Position numbers and translations under genes: made by a program | Shown here: positions 1 through 6,325 of the stretch, piece after piece | How positions within the stretch are numbered: position 1 is the stretch's first letter | Layout: the number at the start of each line of letters is the position of its first letter | Assembly (NCBI GenBank): GCA_009840695.1 | Contig: VXNG01000262.1 | Location: forward strand, 1 to 7,962 | Direction of reading: 5' to 3' | DNA: 7,962 nucleotides | From: Acidimicrobiaceae bacterium | GTDB taxonomy: Bacteria > Actinomycetota > Acidimicrobiia > Acidimicrobiales > Aldehydirespiratoraceae | The notes under the pieces: generated by a model | The model's input: only the letters and a program-made list of their open reading frames with translations | What the model was told of the DNA's origin: nothing | The model's database searches: none

Positions 1-309
1 CGGGCCGAAGTCGGCCACGGCCAGCTCCACGCCCCGCTGGTTGGGTATGCCGAGGTAGGCCACATCGCCGGTGATGGTGTTCAGCGAGCGGATCTGCAAC
101 GCGTCGCCCGCGTCCACCTCCACGATGCCCAGGGAGCCGTCGCCGAGATGGTCGGACTCGGGAACATGGGCGGTGTCGTCGCCATCGCTGCAAGCCGCCG
201 ATGCGAGCACCACGGCGGCCGCGCACGCCGACGCGGTGAGGAATCCGGCACGTCTCTTCAGCCTGTGCACGCCCGGACAGTACCGCCGCCCCTGGGACCA
301 GTCGCTCAT
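1..309 (-). CDS. ABC transporter solute-binding lipoprotein, branched-chain amino acid type (LivJ/LivK-like), 5' part only
   Basis: This is the first 103 codons of a gene that leaves the window at its left edge. The translation has a positively charged stretch (HRLKRR, residues 15-20), a hydrophobic segment and a lipobox-like site ending ASAAC (Cys40), followed by an acidic linker typical of an exported lipoprotein. From about residue 68 the sequence reads IRSLNTITGDVAYLG and then RGVELAVADFG. This matches the first beta-strand and helix of periplasmic-binding-protein type I domains of the LivJ/LivK family, which capture amino acids, amides or small carboxylates for an ABC importer. The ATG at 309 overlaps the ligase stop codon (ATGA), implying translational coupling. 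A GTG at 270 would start the signal peptide more tightly (MHRLKRR) and is a real alternative. Neither start has a clear Shine-Dalgarno site. The -3 lipobox residue is Ser rather than Leu, so lipidation is likely but not certain. The ligand cannot be read from this fragment. Confidence 0.82.
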   Translation of the reverse strand, partial: MSDWSQGRRYCPGVHRLKRRAGFLTASACAAAVVLASAACSDGDDTAHVPESDHLGDGSLGIVEVDAGDALQIRSLNTITGDVAYLGIPNQRGVELAVADFGP

Positions 310-1772
310 TTCGTGAACAGGTCGGCGTACCGGGTCCGCAACTCAGCCTTGAGGACCTTGCCCATGGCGTTGCGGGGCAGTTCTTCCACGATGACGTAGC
401 GCTTGGGATGCTTGAACCGGGCGAGGTCGTCGAGGGTGCTGGCCAGATCCGAGGCCTGCTCGTCGGGGTCACTGCCGGCGTCGTGCTCCGCGACCACGAA
501 GGCTGTGACCGCTTCGCCGAGGTCGGGGTGCTCAAGGCCCACCACCGCGGACTCCGAGACGGCAGGATGGGCGTCGAGAGCCTGCTCGATCTCGACTGGG
601 TATATGTTCAGGCCTGCTGAGATGATCATGTCTCCGGCCCGGCCCTCCAGCGTCAGGCGACCCTGGCCGTCGAGGCGGCCGATGTCGCCGGTGATGAACC
701 AGCCGTCCTCGGTGCGGGACTCGGCGGTCGCGTCGGGCCGGCTCCAGTAGCCCGGACCGACATTGGGACCCCTCACCTGAACCATCCCCGCCTGTCCCAC
801 CGGCGCACACCCGTCATCGCCCCATACCCGCACCTCGACGCCTGGCAGGGCCGGACCCACCGTGCCCGGCACCCGGGAACCGTCGTAGGGGTTCGAGGTG
901 ATCATCAGTGCTTCGCTCATCCCGTAGCGTTCCAGCACCTCGCAGCTGGTGCGCTCAGCCACCGCCCGGTGCAACTCGGCAGTCATCGGTGCCGATCCTG
1001 ACACCAGGAGACGGATGCGGCTGCAAGCGGCCGCGTCGAAGCCGTCGAGGGCCATGAGCCGGCTGTAGTAGGTGGGCACACCCATCATCACGGTCGCCTC
1101 GGGCAGGCAGGCGAGCACCTCAGCGGCATCGAAGCGCCCCAGGAAGATCATCTCGCAGGCGCTGAGCATGGCGGTATGCAGCGCCACCATGAGACCGTGC
1201 ACATGGAAGATCGGCAGAGCGTGCAACAGCACGTCGGTCGGCCGGAACGCCCAGGCCTCGTTGAGTGTCAGCGCGTTGCTGGCCAGGTTGCCGTGGGTCA
1301 GCATGGCGCCCTTGGGCCGGCCGGTGGTGCCCGATGTGTACACGAGGGCCGCGAGGTCATCGTCTCGGCGATCGGCGAATCCGGTCAGCGGCTCGGCCCG
1401 TTCCAGCCCCGCGGTCACGGCGGCGGCGTCGCGCACGACCGCGGCAGGCTTGGCGTCCGATACGAACCAGTCGACCTCGGCTTCGGTGTAGGCGGTGTTG
1501 AGCGGCACATATACCGCGCCCAGACGCATCACTCCGAGGTAGAGGGCCACCGCGTCGGCTGACTTTGGAAGCTGCACCACCACCCGATCCCCGGTCGAGA
1601 CTCCCTGCGACTCCAGCCATCCGGCGGACCGGGCCGACCGCTCGTCCATGTCGCCGTAGGTGAGCGAGCAAGCGCCGGGAACCCGCAAGAATGGGCGGTC
1701 AAGCGCCGGATCGAATCTCCGTCGCAGCAGCCCGAAGAAGCCATTCTGCACGCCGAGAGTCTGCCCGATCAC
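306..1772 (-). CDS. Malonyl-CoA synthetase-like acyl-CoA ligase (ANL superfamily, MatB-like)
   Basis: Adenylate-forming enzyme of 488 residues that would activate a carboxylate with ATP and transfer it to CoA in the cytoplasm. ANL motifs are complete: P-loop YTSGTTGRPKGAM (145-157), LPIFHVHGL (186-194), SGSAPM (258-263), ERYGMSE (281-287), TGD (361-363), the hinge region GRAGDMI (377-383) and the C-terminal catalytic lysine in PRNAMGKV (Lys472). Several stretches resemble malonyl-CoA synthetases from memory: PLNTAYT (90-96), MIFLGRFD (208-215), the SNPYDG segment after the GMSE motif, and VPGTVGPALPGVE. That supports malonate or a methylmalonate-like dicarboxylate, but a general acyl-CoA ligase is not excluded. 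It is slightly shorter than typical MatB (about 500), mainly around residues 115-130. The GTG at 1772 is the longest start. The GTG at 1751 aligns better with family N-termini, and no strong ribosome site separates the two. The gene is divergent from aroK across 17 bp and overlaps the downstream solute-binding protein gene by 4 bp. Confidence 0.85.
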   Translation of the reverse strand: MIGQTLGVQNGFFGLLRRRFDPALDRPFLRVPGACSLTYGDMDERSARSAGWLESQGVSTGDRVVVQLPKSADAVALYLGVMRLGAVYVPLNTAYTEAEVDWFVSDAKPAAVVRDAAAVTAGLERAEPLTGFADRRDDDLAALVYTSGTTGRPKGAMLTHGNLASNALTLNEAWAFRPTDVLLHALPIFHVHGLMVALHTAMLSACEMIFLGRFDAAEVLACLPEATVMMGVPTYYSRLMALDGFDAAACSRIRLLVSGSAPMTAELHRAVAERTSCEVLERYGMSEALMITSNPYDGSRVPGTVGPALPGVEVRVWGDDGCAPVGQAGMVQVRGPNVGPGYWSRPDATAESRTEDGWFITGDIGRLDGQGRLTLEGRAGDMIISAGLNIYPVEIEQALDAHPAVSESAVVGLEHPDLGEAVTAFVVAEHDAGSDPDEQASDLASTLDDLARFKHPKRYVIVEELPRNAMGKVLKAELRTRYADLFTK

Positions 1773-1776
1773 TCCG

Positions 1777-1782
1777 TAGCCT
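1777..1782 (+). promoter_or_regulatory. Possible -10 element for leaderless aroK mRNA
   Basis: TAGCCT fits the actinobacterial TANNNT pattern and lies 7 bp before the A of the aroK ATG, which is the spacing expected when transcription starts at the start codon. No ribosome-binding sequence precedes this ATG. No recognisable -35 is present, and the hexamer matches TATAAT at only three positions, so the call is weak and rests mainly on spacing. Confidence 0.28.
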
Positions 1783-1789
1783 TCTGTGC

Positions 1790-2302
1790 ATGGGGCACGA
1801 CGGGACCCTGAACGTTGTCCTGACCGGTTTCATGGGCACCGGCAAGACGACGGTGGGCCGGATCCTGGCCGACCGTCTGGGCTGCGGCTTCGTCGACACC
1901 GACGAGGTGATCGAGTCGCGGGCCGGGCCCATACATGAGATCTTCGAGCGCGACGGCGAGGAGGCCTTCCGGGACATGGAGCGGTCTGTGGCCCGTGAGC
2001 TGGCCGACCGCAGGGGTCTCGTGATCGCGACCGGGGGGCGGATGATGCTCGACGGCGAGTGCGCGGCCTGCCTGGAGCCGACGGCTGAGGTCTTCTGCCT
2101 GACCGCAGGCCCCAACATCGTCATCGAACGGATCGGCGACACTGCTGGGAGGCCGCTGCTGGCCGGGCGGGACGCCTCGGAGCGGGTGCGGGAACTCCTG
2201 GAGGAGCGGGCCGAGGGCTACGCACGGTTTGCCTCGGTGGACACCGAGGGCCGCAGTCCCGACGAGGTGGCCGACGCGGTGATGTCGCTGCTCGGGCTAT
2301 AA
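1790..2302 (+). CDS. aroK: Shikimate kinase
   Basis: Phosphorylates shikimate at the 3-hydroxyl with ATP, the fifth step of the shikimate pathway to chorismate, in the cytoplasm. The 170-residue protein is the normal size. It shows the Walker A loop GFMGTGKTT (13-21), the DTD motif (36-38) whose Asp contacts shikimate, Arg61 in AFRDMER, the lid arginine in RPLL (121-124), and the adenine/shikimate-side segment EERAEGYARFA (Arg140). One residue is odd: the usual GGG triplet of the shikimate site reads TGGRMM, with Arg84 where the third Gly should be. The reading frame is open to 1691, but the family N-terminus fits the ATG at 1790, because the earlier codons lie inside the divergent ligase gene. 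There is no Shine-Dalgarno sequence before the ATG. A TANNNT hexamer at 1777-1782 is spaced as for a leaderless transcript. aroQ follows after 7 bp. Confidence 0.93.
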   Translation: MGHDGTLNVVLTGFMGTGKTTVGRILADRLGCGFVDTDEVIESRAGPIHEIFERDGEEAFRDMERSVARELADRRGLVIATGGRMMLDGECAACLEPTAEVFCLTAGPNIVIERIGDTAGRPLLAGRDASERVRELLEERAEGYARFASVDTEGRSPDEVADAVMSLLGL

Positions 2303-2303
2303 C
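2298..2303 (+). promoter_or_regulatory. Possible internal -10 element for leaderless aroQ mRNA
   Basis: TATAAC matches the TATAAT consensus at five of six positions and ends 6 bp before the A of the aroQ ATG. It overlaps the last codon and TAA stop of aroK, so part of the match is forced by coding. The 7-bp gap has no Shine-Dalgarno sequence. Either aroQ is translated by coupling from aroK, or it also makes a leaderless transcript from here. Confidence 0.3.
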
Positions 2304-2309
2304 TGCGCT

Positions 2310-2762
2310 ATGGCGTTAACGATCCTGGTAGTCAACGGTCCCAACCTCAACATGCTCGGTACCCGCGAGACGGAGGTGTACGGCCACGCCACCCTCGATG
2401 AGCTGATCGCCGGAGTGACGGCCCACGCCGAGTCGCGCGGCGCGATGCTGCGCCACGTTCAGTCCAACGTCGAGGGCGACCTGGTGGCAGCCATCCAGGC
2501 TGCCGCGGCCGGCGGGGAGGGAGCCGCCGACGGCGTGGTGCTCAACGCCGGCGCTCTGACCCACTACTCGATCGCGCTGCGCGACGCCATCGCCGCGGTC
2601 GATGTGCCCGTGGTGGAGACCCACCTGTCCAACGTGTACGCCCGCGAGGACTTCCGCCACACGTCGGCCATCGCCGGAGTGTGCGCCGGGGTCGTCACCG
2701 GCTTCGGCGCCACCAGCTACCGGCTGGCGGTGGACGCTCTGGTCGACCTGCTGGGCGACTGA
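2310..2762 (+). CDS. aroQ: 3-dehydroquinate dehydratase, type II
   Basis: Catalyses the reversible anti-elimination of water from 3-dehydroquinate to 3-dehydroshikimate, the third step of the shikimate pathway, normally as a cytosolic dodecamer. The 150-residue length is typical. The active-site set known from the type II family is complete: NGPNLNMLGTRE with Arg19, catalytic Tyr24 in EVYG, QSNVEG (51-56), Asn79 and His85 in NAGALTH, Glu103 and His105 in ETHLSN, and Arg112 and Arg116 in AREDFR. The family's NPGAYTH motif appears here as NAGALTH, and RHHS as RHTS; neither change removes a catalytic residue. The gene starts 7 bp after aroK with no ribosome site. The two enzymes act two steps apart in one pathway, and this pairing is common in bacteria. 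aroB, aroC and aroE are not in the window. Confidence 0.95.
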   Translation: MALTILVVNGPNLNMLGTRETEVYGHATLDELIAGVTAHAESRGAMLRHVQSNVEGDLVAAIQAAAAGGEGAADGVVLNAGALTHYSIALRDAIAAVDVPVVETHLSNVYAREDFRHTSAIAGVCAGVVTGFGATSYRLAVDALVDLLGD

Positions 2763-2809
2763 CCGCAGGGACCGAGTGCTCGGGCTCCCGCGCCAGTCTT
2801 GAGGCCACC

Positions 2810-3838
2810 GTGGCTGCCGATGTCGTGGAGCTGGAGGTGGATGGGCGCGACGTGCGCGTCACCAATCCCAGCAAGGTGTTCTTCTCCGCCCGCAGTGAGA
2901 CCAAGCTCGACCTCGTCGAGTACTACCTTTCGGTGGCCGAGCCCCTGATGCGGGCCATGGGAGGTCGCCCCGTACTGCTGGAGCGCTACCCGGACGGTGC
3001 CTCGGGCAAGTCCTTCTTCCAGAAGCGGGTTCCCAAGGGCGCCCCCGAATGGCTCACGACCACAGTGGTGAGCACCCCCAACGGCACCCTGTCCAACGCC
3101 ATGGTGGCTACCGATCTCGCCCATGTGGTGTGGGCCGTCAACATGGGCTGCCTCGGATTCCATGTCTGGCCCTACCGAGCCGACACCCCGGACTTCGCCG
3201 ACGAACTGCGCATCGACTTGGACCCCCAGCCCGGCGTCGCCTTCGACCAGGTGCGGGAGGCGGCCCATGAGGTGAAGGCCGCCTTCGACGAGTTGGGCAT
3301 GACCGTCTACATCAAGACCTCGGGGCGGCGGGGACTGCATGTCTATTCCCGGTTGGCGCCCCGCTGGGACTCCTACGACGTCCGGGCGGCGGCGGTGGCC
3401 CTGGCCCGGGAGATGGCCGGGCGCCGCCCCGACCTGATCACGGACGCCTGGTGGAAGGAGGAGCGGGGCCGGCGAGTGTTCGTGGACTTCAACCAGAACG
3501 CCCCACACAAGACGGTATTCGGGGCGTGGTCGGCCCGTCCCCGGGTGGGCGCGCAGGTCTCGGCGCCGATCAGTTGGGACGAACTGGACGACGTGCAGCC
3601 CGAGGACCTGACCATCGCCAGCGTCGGCGCCAGGGTGGCCGAAGTCGGGGACCCGTGGGCGGCCATGGACGGCATGCCCGCCTCGCTGGAGCCGCTGATG
3701 GAGTGGCACGCTCGGGATATGGACTCCGGCCTGATGGACGCCCCCTGGCCTCCCGTCTACCCGAAGATGCCCAACGAGCCGCCCCGGGTGGCTCCCAGCC
3801 GGGCCGCCCGCACCAGCGAGGAGGATGGATCCCGATGA
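2810..3838 (+). CDS. Stand-alone LigD-type DNA polymerase/primase domain protein (PolDom; PolD1-like)
   Basis: A 342-residue archaeo-eukaryotic-primase superfamily polymerase, related to the polymerase domain of bacterial LigD. LigD fills and extends DNA ends with NTPs or dNTPs during non-homologous end joining or gap repair. Visible motifs are TNPSKVFF near the N-terminus (18-25, the region that in LigD binds the 5'-phosphate), SFFQKRVPKGAPEWL (68-82), NMGCLGFHVWPYR (111-123), the catalytic pair in LRIDLDP (Asp136, Asp138), TSGRRGLHVY (170-179), and the third metal ligand Asp226 in VFVDFNQNAPHKT. There is no ligase or phosphoesterase domain, and the ending in PPVYPKMPNEPPR resembles mycobacterial free-standing PolD proteins as I remember them. 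The reading frame is open upstream into aroQ, but GTG at 2810 has a GAGG at 2801-2804 and starts just before the conserved domain. GTG at 2825 is an alternative. The stop overlaps the next gene (ATGA). No Ku or ligase gene is in the window. Confidence 0.9.
   Translation: MAADVVELEVDGRDVRVTNPSKVFFSARSETKLDLVEYYLSVAEPLMRAMGGRPVLLERYPDGASGKSFFQKRVPKGAPEWLTTTVVSTPNGTLSNAMVATDLAHVVWAVNMGCLGFHVWPYRADTPDFADELRIDLDPQPGVAFDQVREAAHEVKAAFDELGMTVYIKTSGRRGLHVYSRLAPRWDSYDVRAAAVALAREMAGRRPDLITDAWWKEERGRRVFVDFNQNAPHKTVFGAWSARPRVGAQVSAPISWDELDDVQPEDLTIASVGARVAEVGDPWAAMDGMPASLEPLMEWHARDMDSGLMDAPWPPVYPKMPNEPPRVAPSRAARTSEEDGSR
3818..3824 (+). promoter_or_regulatory. Ribosome-binding site of the LLM oxidoreductase gene
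   Basis: GAGGAGG lies 10 bp before the ATG at 3835, inside the last codons of the polymerase gene. It fixes the start of the next gene although that frame is open for a further 384 bp upstream. It is the clearest Shine-Dalgarno sequence in the window. Confidence 0.7.
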
Positions 3839-4764
3839 AGCCCCGCCTGTCGATACACCTTGTCAACTTCGCAGCCGAGCCGCCCGGCGACTGGCAGCGC
3901 CTCTTCGATCTGGCCGTAGCGGCCGACCGGGCCGGTATCGGCCGGCTGGTGGTCTCGGACCACGTCGTCTACGGCGAGCGCCTCGACCGCTACGCCGATC
4001 CGGCCCTGGGCGGCCTCGAAGGCGGCCGCCAGCCCACCGGCCCCGACGGGGCCTGGCTGGAGCCGCTGACCGTGCTGGCCATGGTCGGTGCCCTGACCGA
4101 GCAGGTGCGGCTGTGCCCGATGATCTTGCTTGCCGCGCTGCGCCGCCCGATCGTGCTGGCCAAGACCGCGGCCACCATCGACGTGCTCACCGGCGGCCGA
4201 TTGGATCTAGGCGTGGGCGTGGGCTGGCAGGAGGAGGAATACCAGGCCGCCGGCCTGGACTTTGCCGCCCGGGGGCGCCTGCTCGACCACACCCTGGAGG
4301 TATGTCACGCGCTGTGGACCCAGGAGCGGGCCTCGGTCAGCACCGGGGAGCTGAACTTCGAAGGCATACATCAGATGCCCAAGCCGACCGCCGGGACCGT
4401 GCCCGTGTGGGTCAGCGGCACCGTCAACCGGCGCTCGATGGCTCGCCTGGCCCGCTTCGGCTCGGGCTGGATCCCGTGGGGACCCGATGCAGCCGACATC
4501 GCCTCTGGCATAGACAAGATGCGCGAGGCGGTGGCCGCCACGGGGCGCGACCCGTCCGGAATCGAGGTCGCGGCGAACGTGAGGCTGTCACGCGACGATC
4601 GCGGCGAACCCCAGATCACGCGCACAATGGCCGCGGTTCCCGAGCTGATCGCCGCGGGAGCGACCGACCTTCGCGTCCATCTGCAATCGCCGCGGGGCAT
4701 CGACCAGGCTGCGGAGTACCTGGCGCCCTGGGTGGAGGCCTTCGAGGCCGCGGCCGGGGCGTGA
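3835..4764 (+). CDS. LLM-class oxidoreductase, probably F420-dependent (luciferase-like fold)
   Basis: A 309-residue cytoplasmic TIM-barrel flavin/deazaflavin enzyme of the bacterial luciferase-like superfamily. Supporting segments are the N-terminal strand RLSIHLVNF, the SDHVVYGE segment (41-48) that contacts the cofactor in relatives, WLEPLTVLAMVGALTEQVRL (74-93), the strongly conserved GGRLDLGVGVGWQEEEYQAAG (120-140), and PVWVSG (190-195) with the later GSGWIPW. In actinobacteria this subfamily mostly uses reduced F420 rather than FMN, but the cofactor is inferred from family resemblance. The substrate is unknown. The GAGGAGG ribosome site at 3818 and the 4-bp ATGA overlap with the polymerase gene set the start at 3835. 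Its stop overlaps the GTG of the next gene (GTGA). These overlaps tie it to its neighbours in one transcript, but no pathway linking them is evident. Confidence 0.9.
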   Translation: MKPRLSIHLVNFAAEPPGDWQRLFDLAVAADRAGIGRLVVSDHVVYGERLDRYADPALGGLEGGRQPTGPDGAWLEPLTVLAMVGALTEQVRLCPMILLAALRRPIVLAKTAATIDVLTGGRLDLGVGVGWQEEEYQAAGLDFAARGRLLDHTLEVCHALWTQERASVSTGELNFEGIHQMPKPTAGTVPVWVSGTVNRRSMARLARFGSGWIPWGPDAADIASGIDKMREAVAATGRDPSGIEVAANVRLSRDDRGEPQITRTMAAVPELIAAGATDLRVHLQSPRGIDQAAEYLAPWVEAFEAAAGA

Positions 4765-6314
4765 GCGGCATGCGCAGCGGTCCCCGCAACCCGTTCCTGG
4801 CCGACAGTGGCAACGCCATGGCCCACGGCCGGTGCGACCAGCAGGACAACACACCGGGACGCGGTCCCGAAGGCCCGACCGAGGTCCTGGAGGCGGCCGA
4901 CATCCAGTACACGCCGCTGGGGCCCGGTCACTTCGGCGGCCTGATATCGGGGCGCTACCCCGACGGCCGGCGGGTCATCTGGTCCAACGGACGCCAGACC
5001 ATCGCCAAGCTCGACTACGACACCCTGGAAGTTCTCGCAACGCTGCCCACCGGCACGGAGCCCATCACCGATCCGACCGAACTCGAAGGCCTAGAAGCAG
5101 GTCTCGACAGCCTCGACGGCGACGACGTCGTCGCCCACGCAATAGGGATCGCGGTCCGGTTCATGACCGGACTCGACGGGATCTACTCGCTGCTCGACTG
5201 CGACCACACGCTGTTCCTGGGCCGCAAGGACCACGCCGCGGCCTACGTCGAGGTCGATCCCTCGGATCCCAGCAGTCCCATCGTCGAGCGGGACCGCTGG
5301 TACCGGCCCGACGGCGTCGACGGGCACTTCGTGGGGATCAACATCACCTTCGACGGCCGGCTGGTGATGACCACCGACCACGGCTGGGTGGTGTGCCTGT
5401 CCCGCGACTTCAGCACCTACGACGCCATCCAGCTTCCCGGAGCCGGCACCGACGCGGCCGAGCACTGCGCCGACCGGGCTGCCCGGTACGGCCACACCAG
5501 CTACGGCTGGGTGCGCACCAGCAGCTGTACCGGCGACGACGGCGGCATCTACGTCAGCTCGGTCGACACCATCCACAAGGTGGTCTGGACGGGGGAGCGG
5601 CTGTCGCTCGACTCCGCCGACGGTGCATGGTCGGCCCGCTACCGCAACGGCGGCGGGGACGGTTCGGGCACCACGCCGTCGCTGATGGGTTTCGGGCCCG
5701 ACGAGGACCGCTTCGTGGTCATCGGTGACGGCGACGACGTGGTCAACATCACCCTGCTGTGGCGCGACGAGATCCCCGACGACTGGGAGCAGCTTCCCGA
5801 CGCCCCGTCACGGCGCATCGCGGGGATGGGCCCGGCCGACATGGGCGACCCGACCCGCACCGAGATCAAGACCGAGCAGTCGATCACGGTGTCGGGCTAC
5901 GGCGCCATGACCGTCAACAACGAGCCGGCGTCCCTGCCCGACGCGTGGCCGACCACACGGGCCCGCATGTTCAGTTTCTTCCTGGGGCACAAGCCCGCCT
6001 ACACGCCCTACGGCATGCACAAGTACGAGTGGGATCCGGGCGAGCGCCGCCTGCGGGAAGCCTGGATCAACGCCGAGGTGTCCTCGCCAAACTCGGTGCC
6101 CTTCGTCGCTCAGGGGTCGGATCTCGTCTACACCTGTGGGACGCGGGACGGTCGATGGACGATCGAGGCGCTCGACTGGTCCACCGGCGAAAGCCGCTTC
6201 CACTACGTGGTGGGCGGGTCTCGTTACAACACCCTCGGCGGCGGAGTCACTGTCGACGACGACGGCCGCCTGCTCTACGGCACTATCTTCGGCAAGACCC
6301 GCATCCAGCGCTGA
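4761..6314 (+). CDS. Uncharacterised protein, probably beta-propeller-like
   Basis: A 517-residue protein I do not recognise as a characterised family. It has no signal peptide or membrane segment and is acidic. The N-terminus carries NPFLADSGNAMAHGRCDQQD (10-29). After it comes a series of roughly 40-60-residue units that alternate short hydrophobic strands with turns of the D-G-R or D-D-G type: ISGRYPDGRRVIW (62-74), VGINITFDGRLVMTTDHGWVVCL (191-213), GGIYVSSVDTIHKVVW (261-276), DRFVVIGDGDDVVNITLLW (316-334) and DDDGRLLYGTIFG (499-511). The pattern suggests a beta-propeller, as in SMP-30/gluconolactonase- or PQQ-like proteins. Segments TEQSITVSGYGAMTVNN (371-387) and WRDEIPDDW (334-342) look conserved. 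GTG at 4761 overlaps the LLM stop codon (GTGA) and is preferred for coupling; ATG at 4770 is equally plausible. It is the last gene of the plus-strand run, ending 11 bp from a convergent gene. No function is claimed. Confidence 0.85.
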   Translation: MSGMRSGPRNPFLADSGNAMAHGRCDQQDNTPGRGPEGPTEVLEAADIQYTPLGPGHFGGLISGRYPDGRRVIWSNGRQTIAKLDYDTLEVLATLPTGTEPITDPTELEGLEAGLDSLDGDDVVAHAIGIAVRFMTGLDGIYSLLDCDHTLFLGRKDHAAAYVEVDPSDPSSPIVERDRWYRPDGVDGHFVGINITFDGRLVMTTDHGWVVCLSRDFSTYDAIQLPGAGTDAAEHCADRAARYGHTSYGWVRTSSCTGDDGGIYVSSVDTIHKVVWTGERLSLDSADGAWSARYRNGGGDGSGTTPSLMGFGPDEDRFVVIGDGDDVVNITLLWRDEIPDDWEQLPDAPSRRIAGMGPADMGDPTRTEIKTEQSITVSGYGAMTVNNEPASLPDAWPTTRARMFSFFLGHKPAYTPYGMHKYEWDPGERRLREAWINAEVSSPNSVPFVAQGSDLVYTCGTRDGRWTIEALDWSTGESRFHYVVGGSRYNTLGGGVTVDDDGRLLYGTIFGKTRIQR

Positions 6315-6325
6315 AGGGCCGCGGT

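Noticed and set aside
2772..2783. Inverted repeat CCGAG-TG-CTCGG between aroQ and the polymerase gene
   Set aside because: The stem is short, with a 2-base loop and no T-tract, so it is not a convincing terminator. There is no other evidence for an operator.
2717..3709. 330-codon open frame on the minus strand opposite the polymerase gene
   Set aside because: It is the antisense of a well-supported gene, with composition dominated by His/Gly/Arg/Val and no recognisable domain.
3825..4760. Upstream in-frame extension of the propeller-like protein (about 312 codons)
   Set aside because: It is an Arg/Pro/Gly-rich off-frame reading of the LLM gene. The coherent protein begins only near 4761-4770.
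5118..5135. Perfect 18-bp palindrome GGCGACGACGTCGTCGCC
   Set aside because: It encodes Gly-Asp-Asp-Val-Val-Ala with the usual GC-rich codons inside a gene, so the symmetry is readily explained by codon use.
6315..6325. Possible bidirectional terminator between the convergent genes
   Set aside because: Only 11 bp separate the stops. The GC-rich CCGCGG there makes no real stem-loop followed by T residues on either strand.
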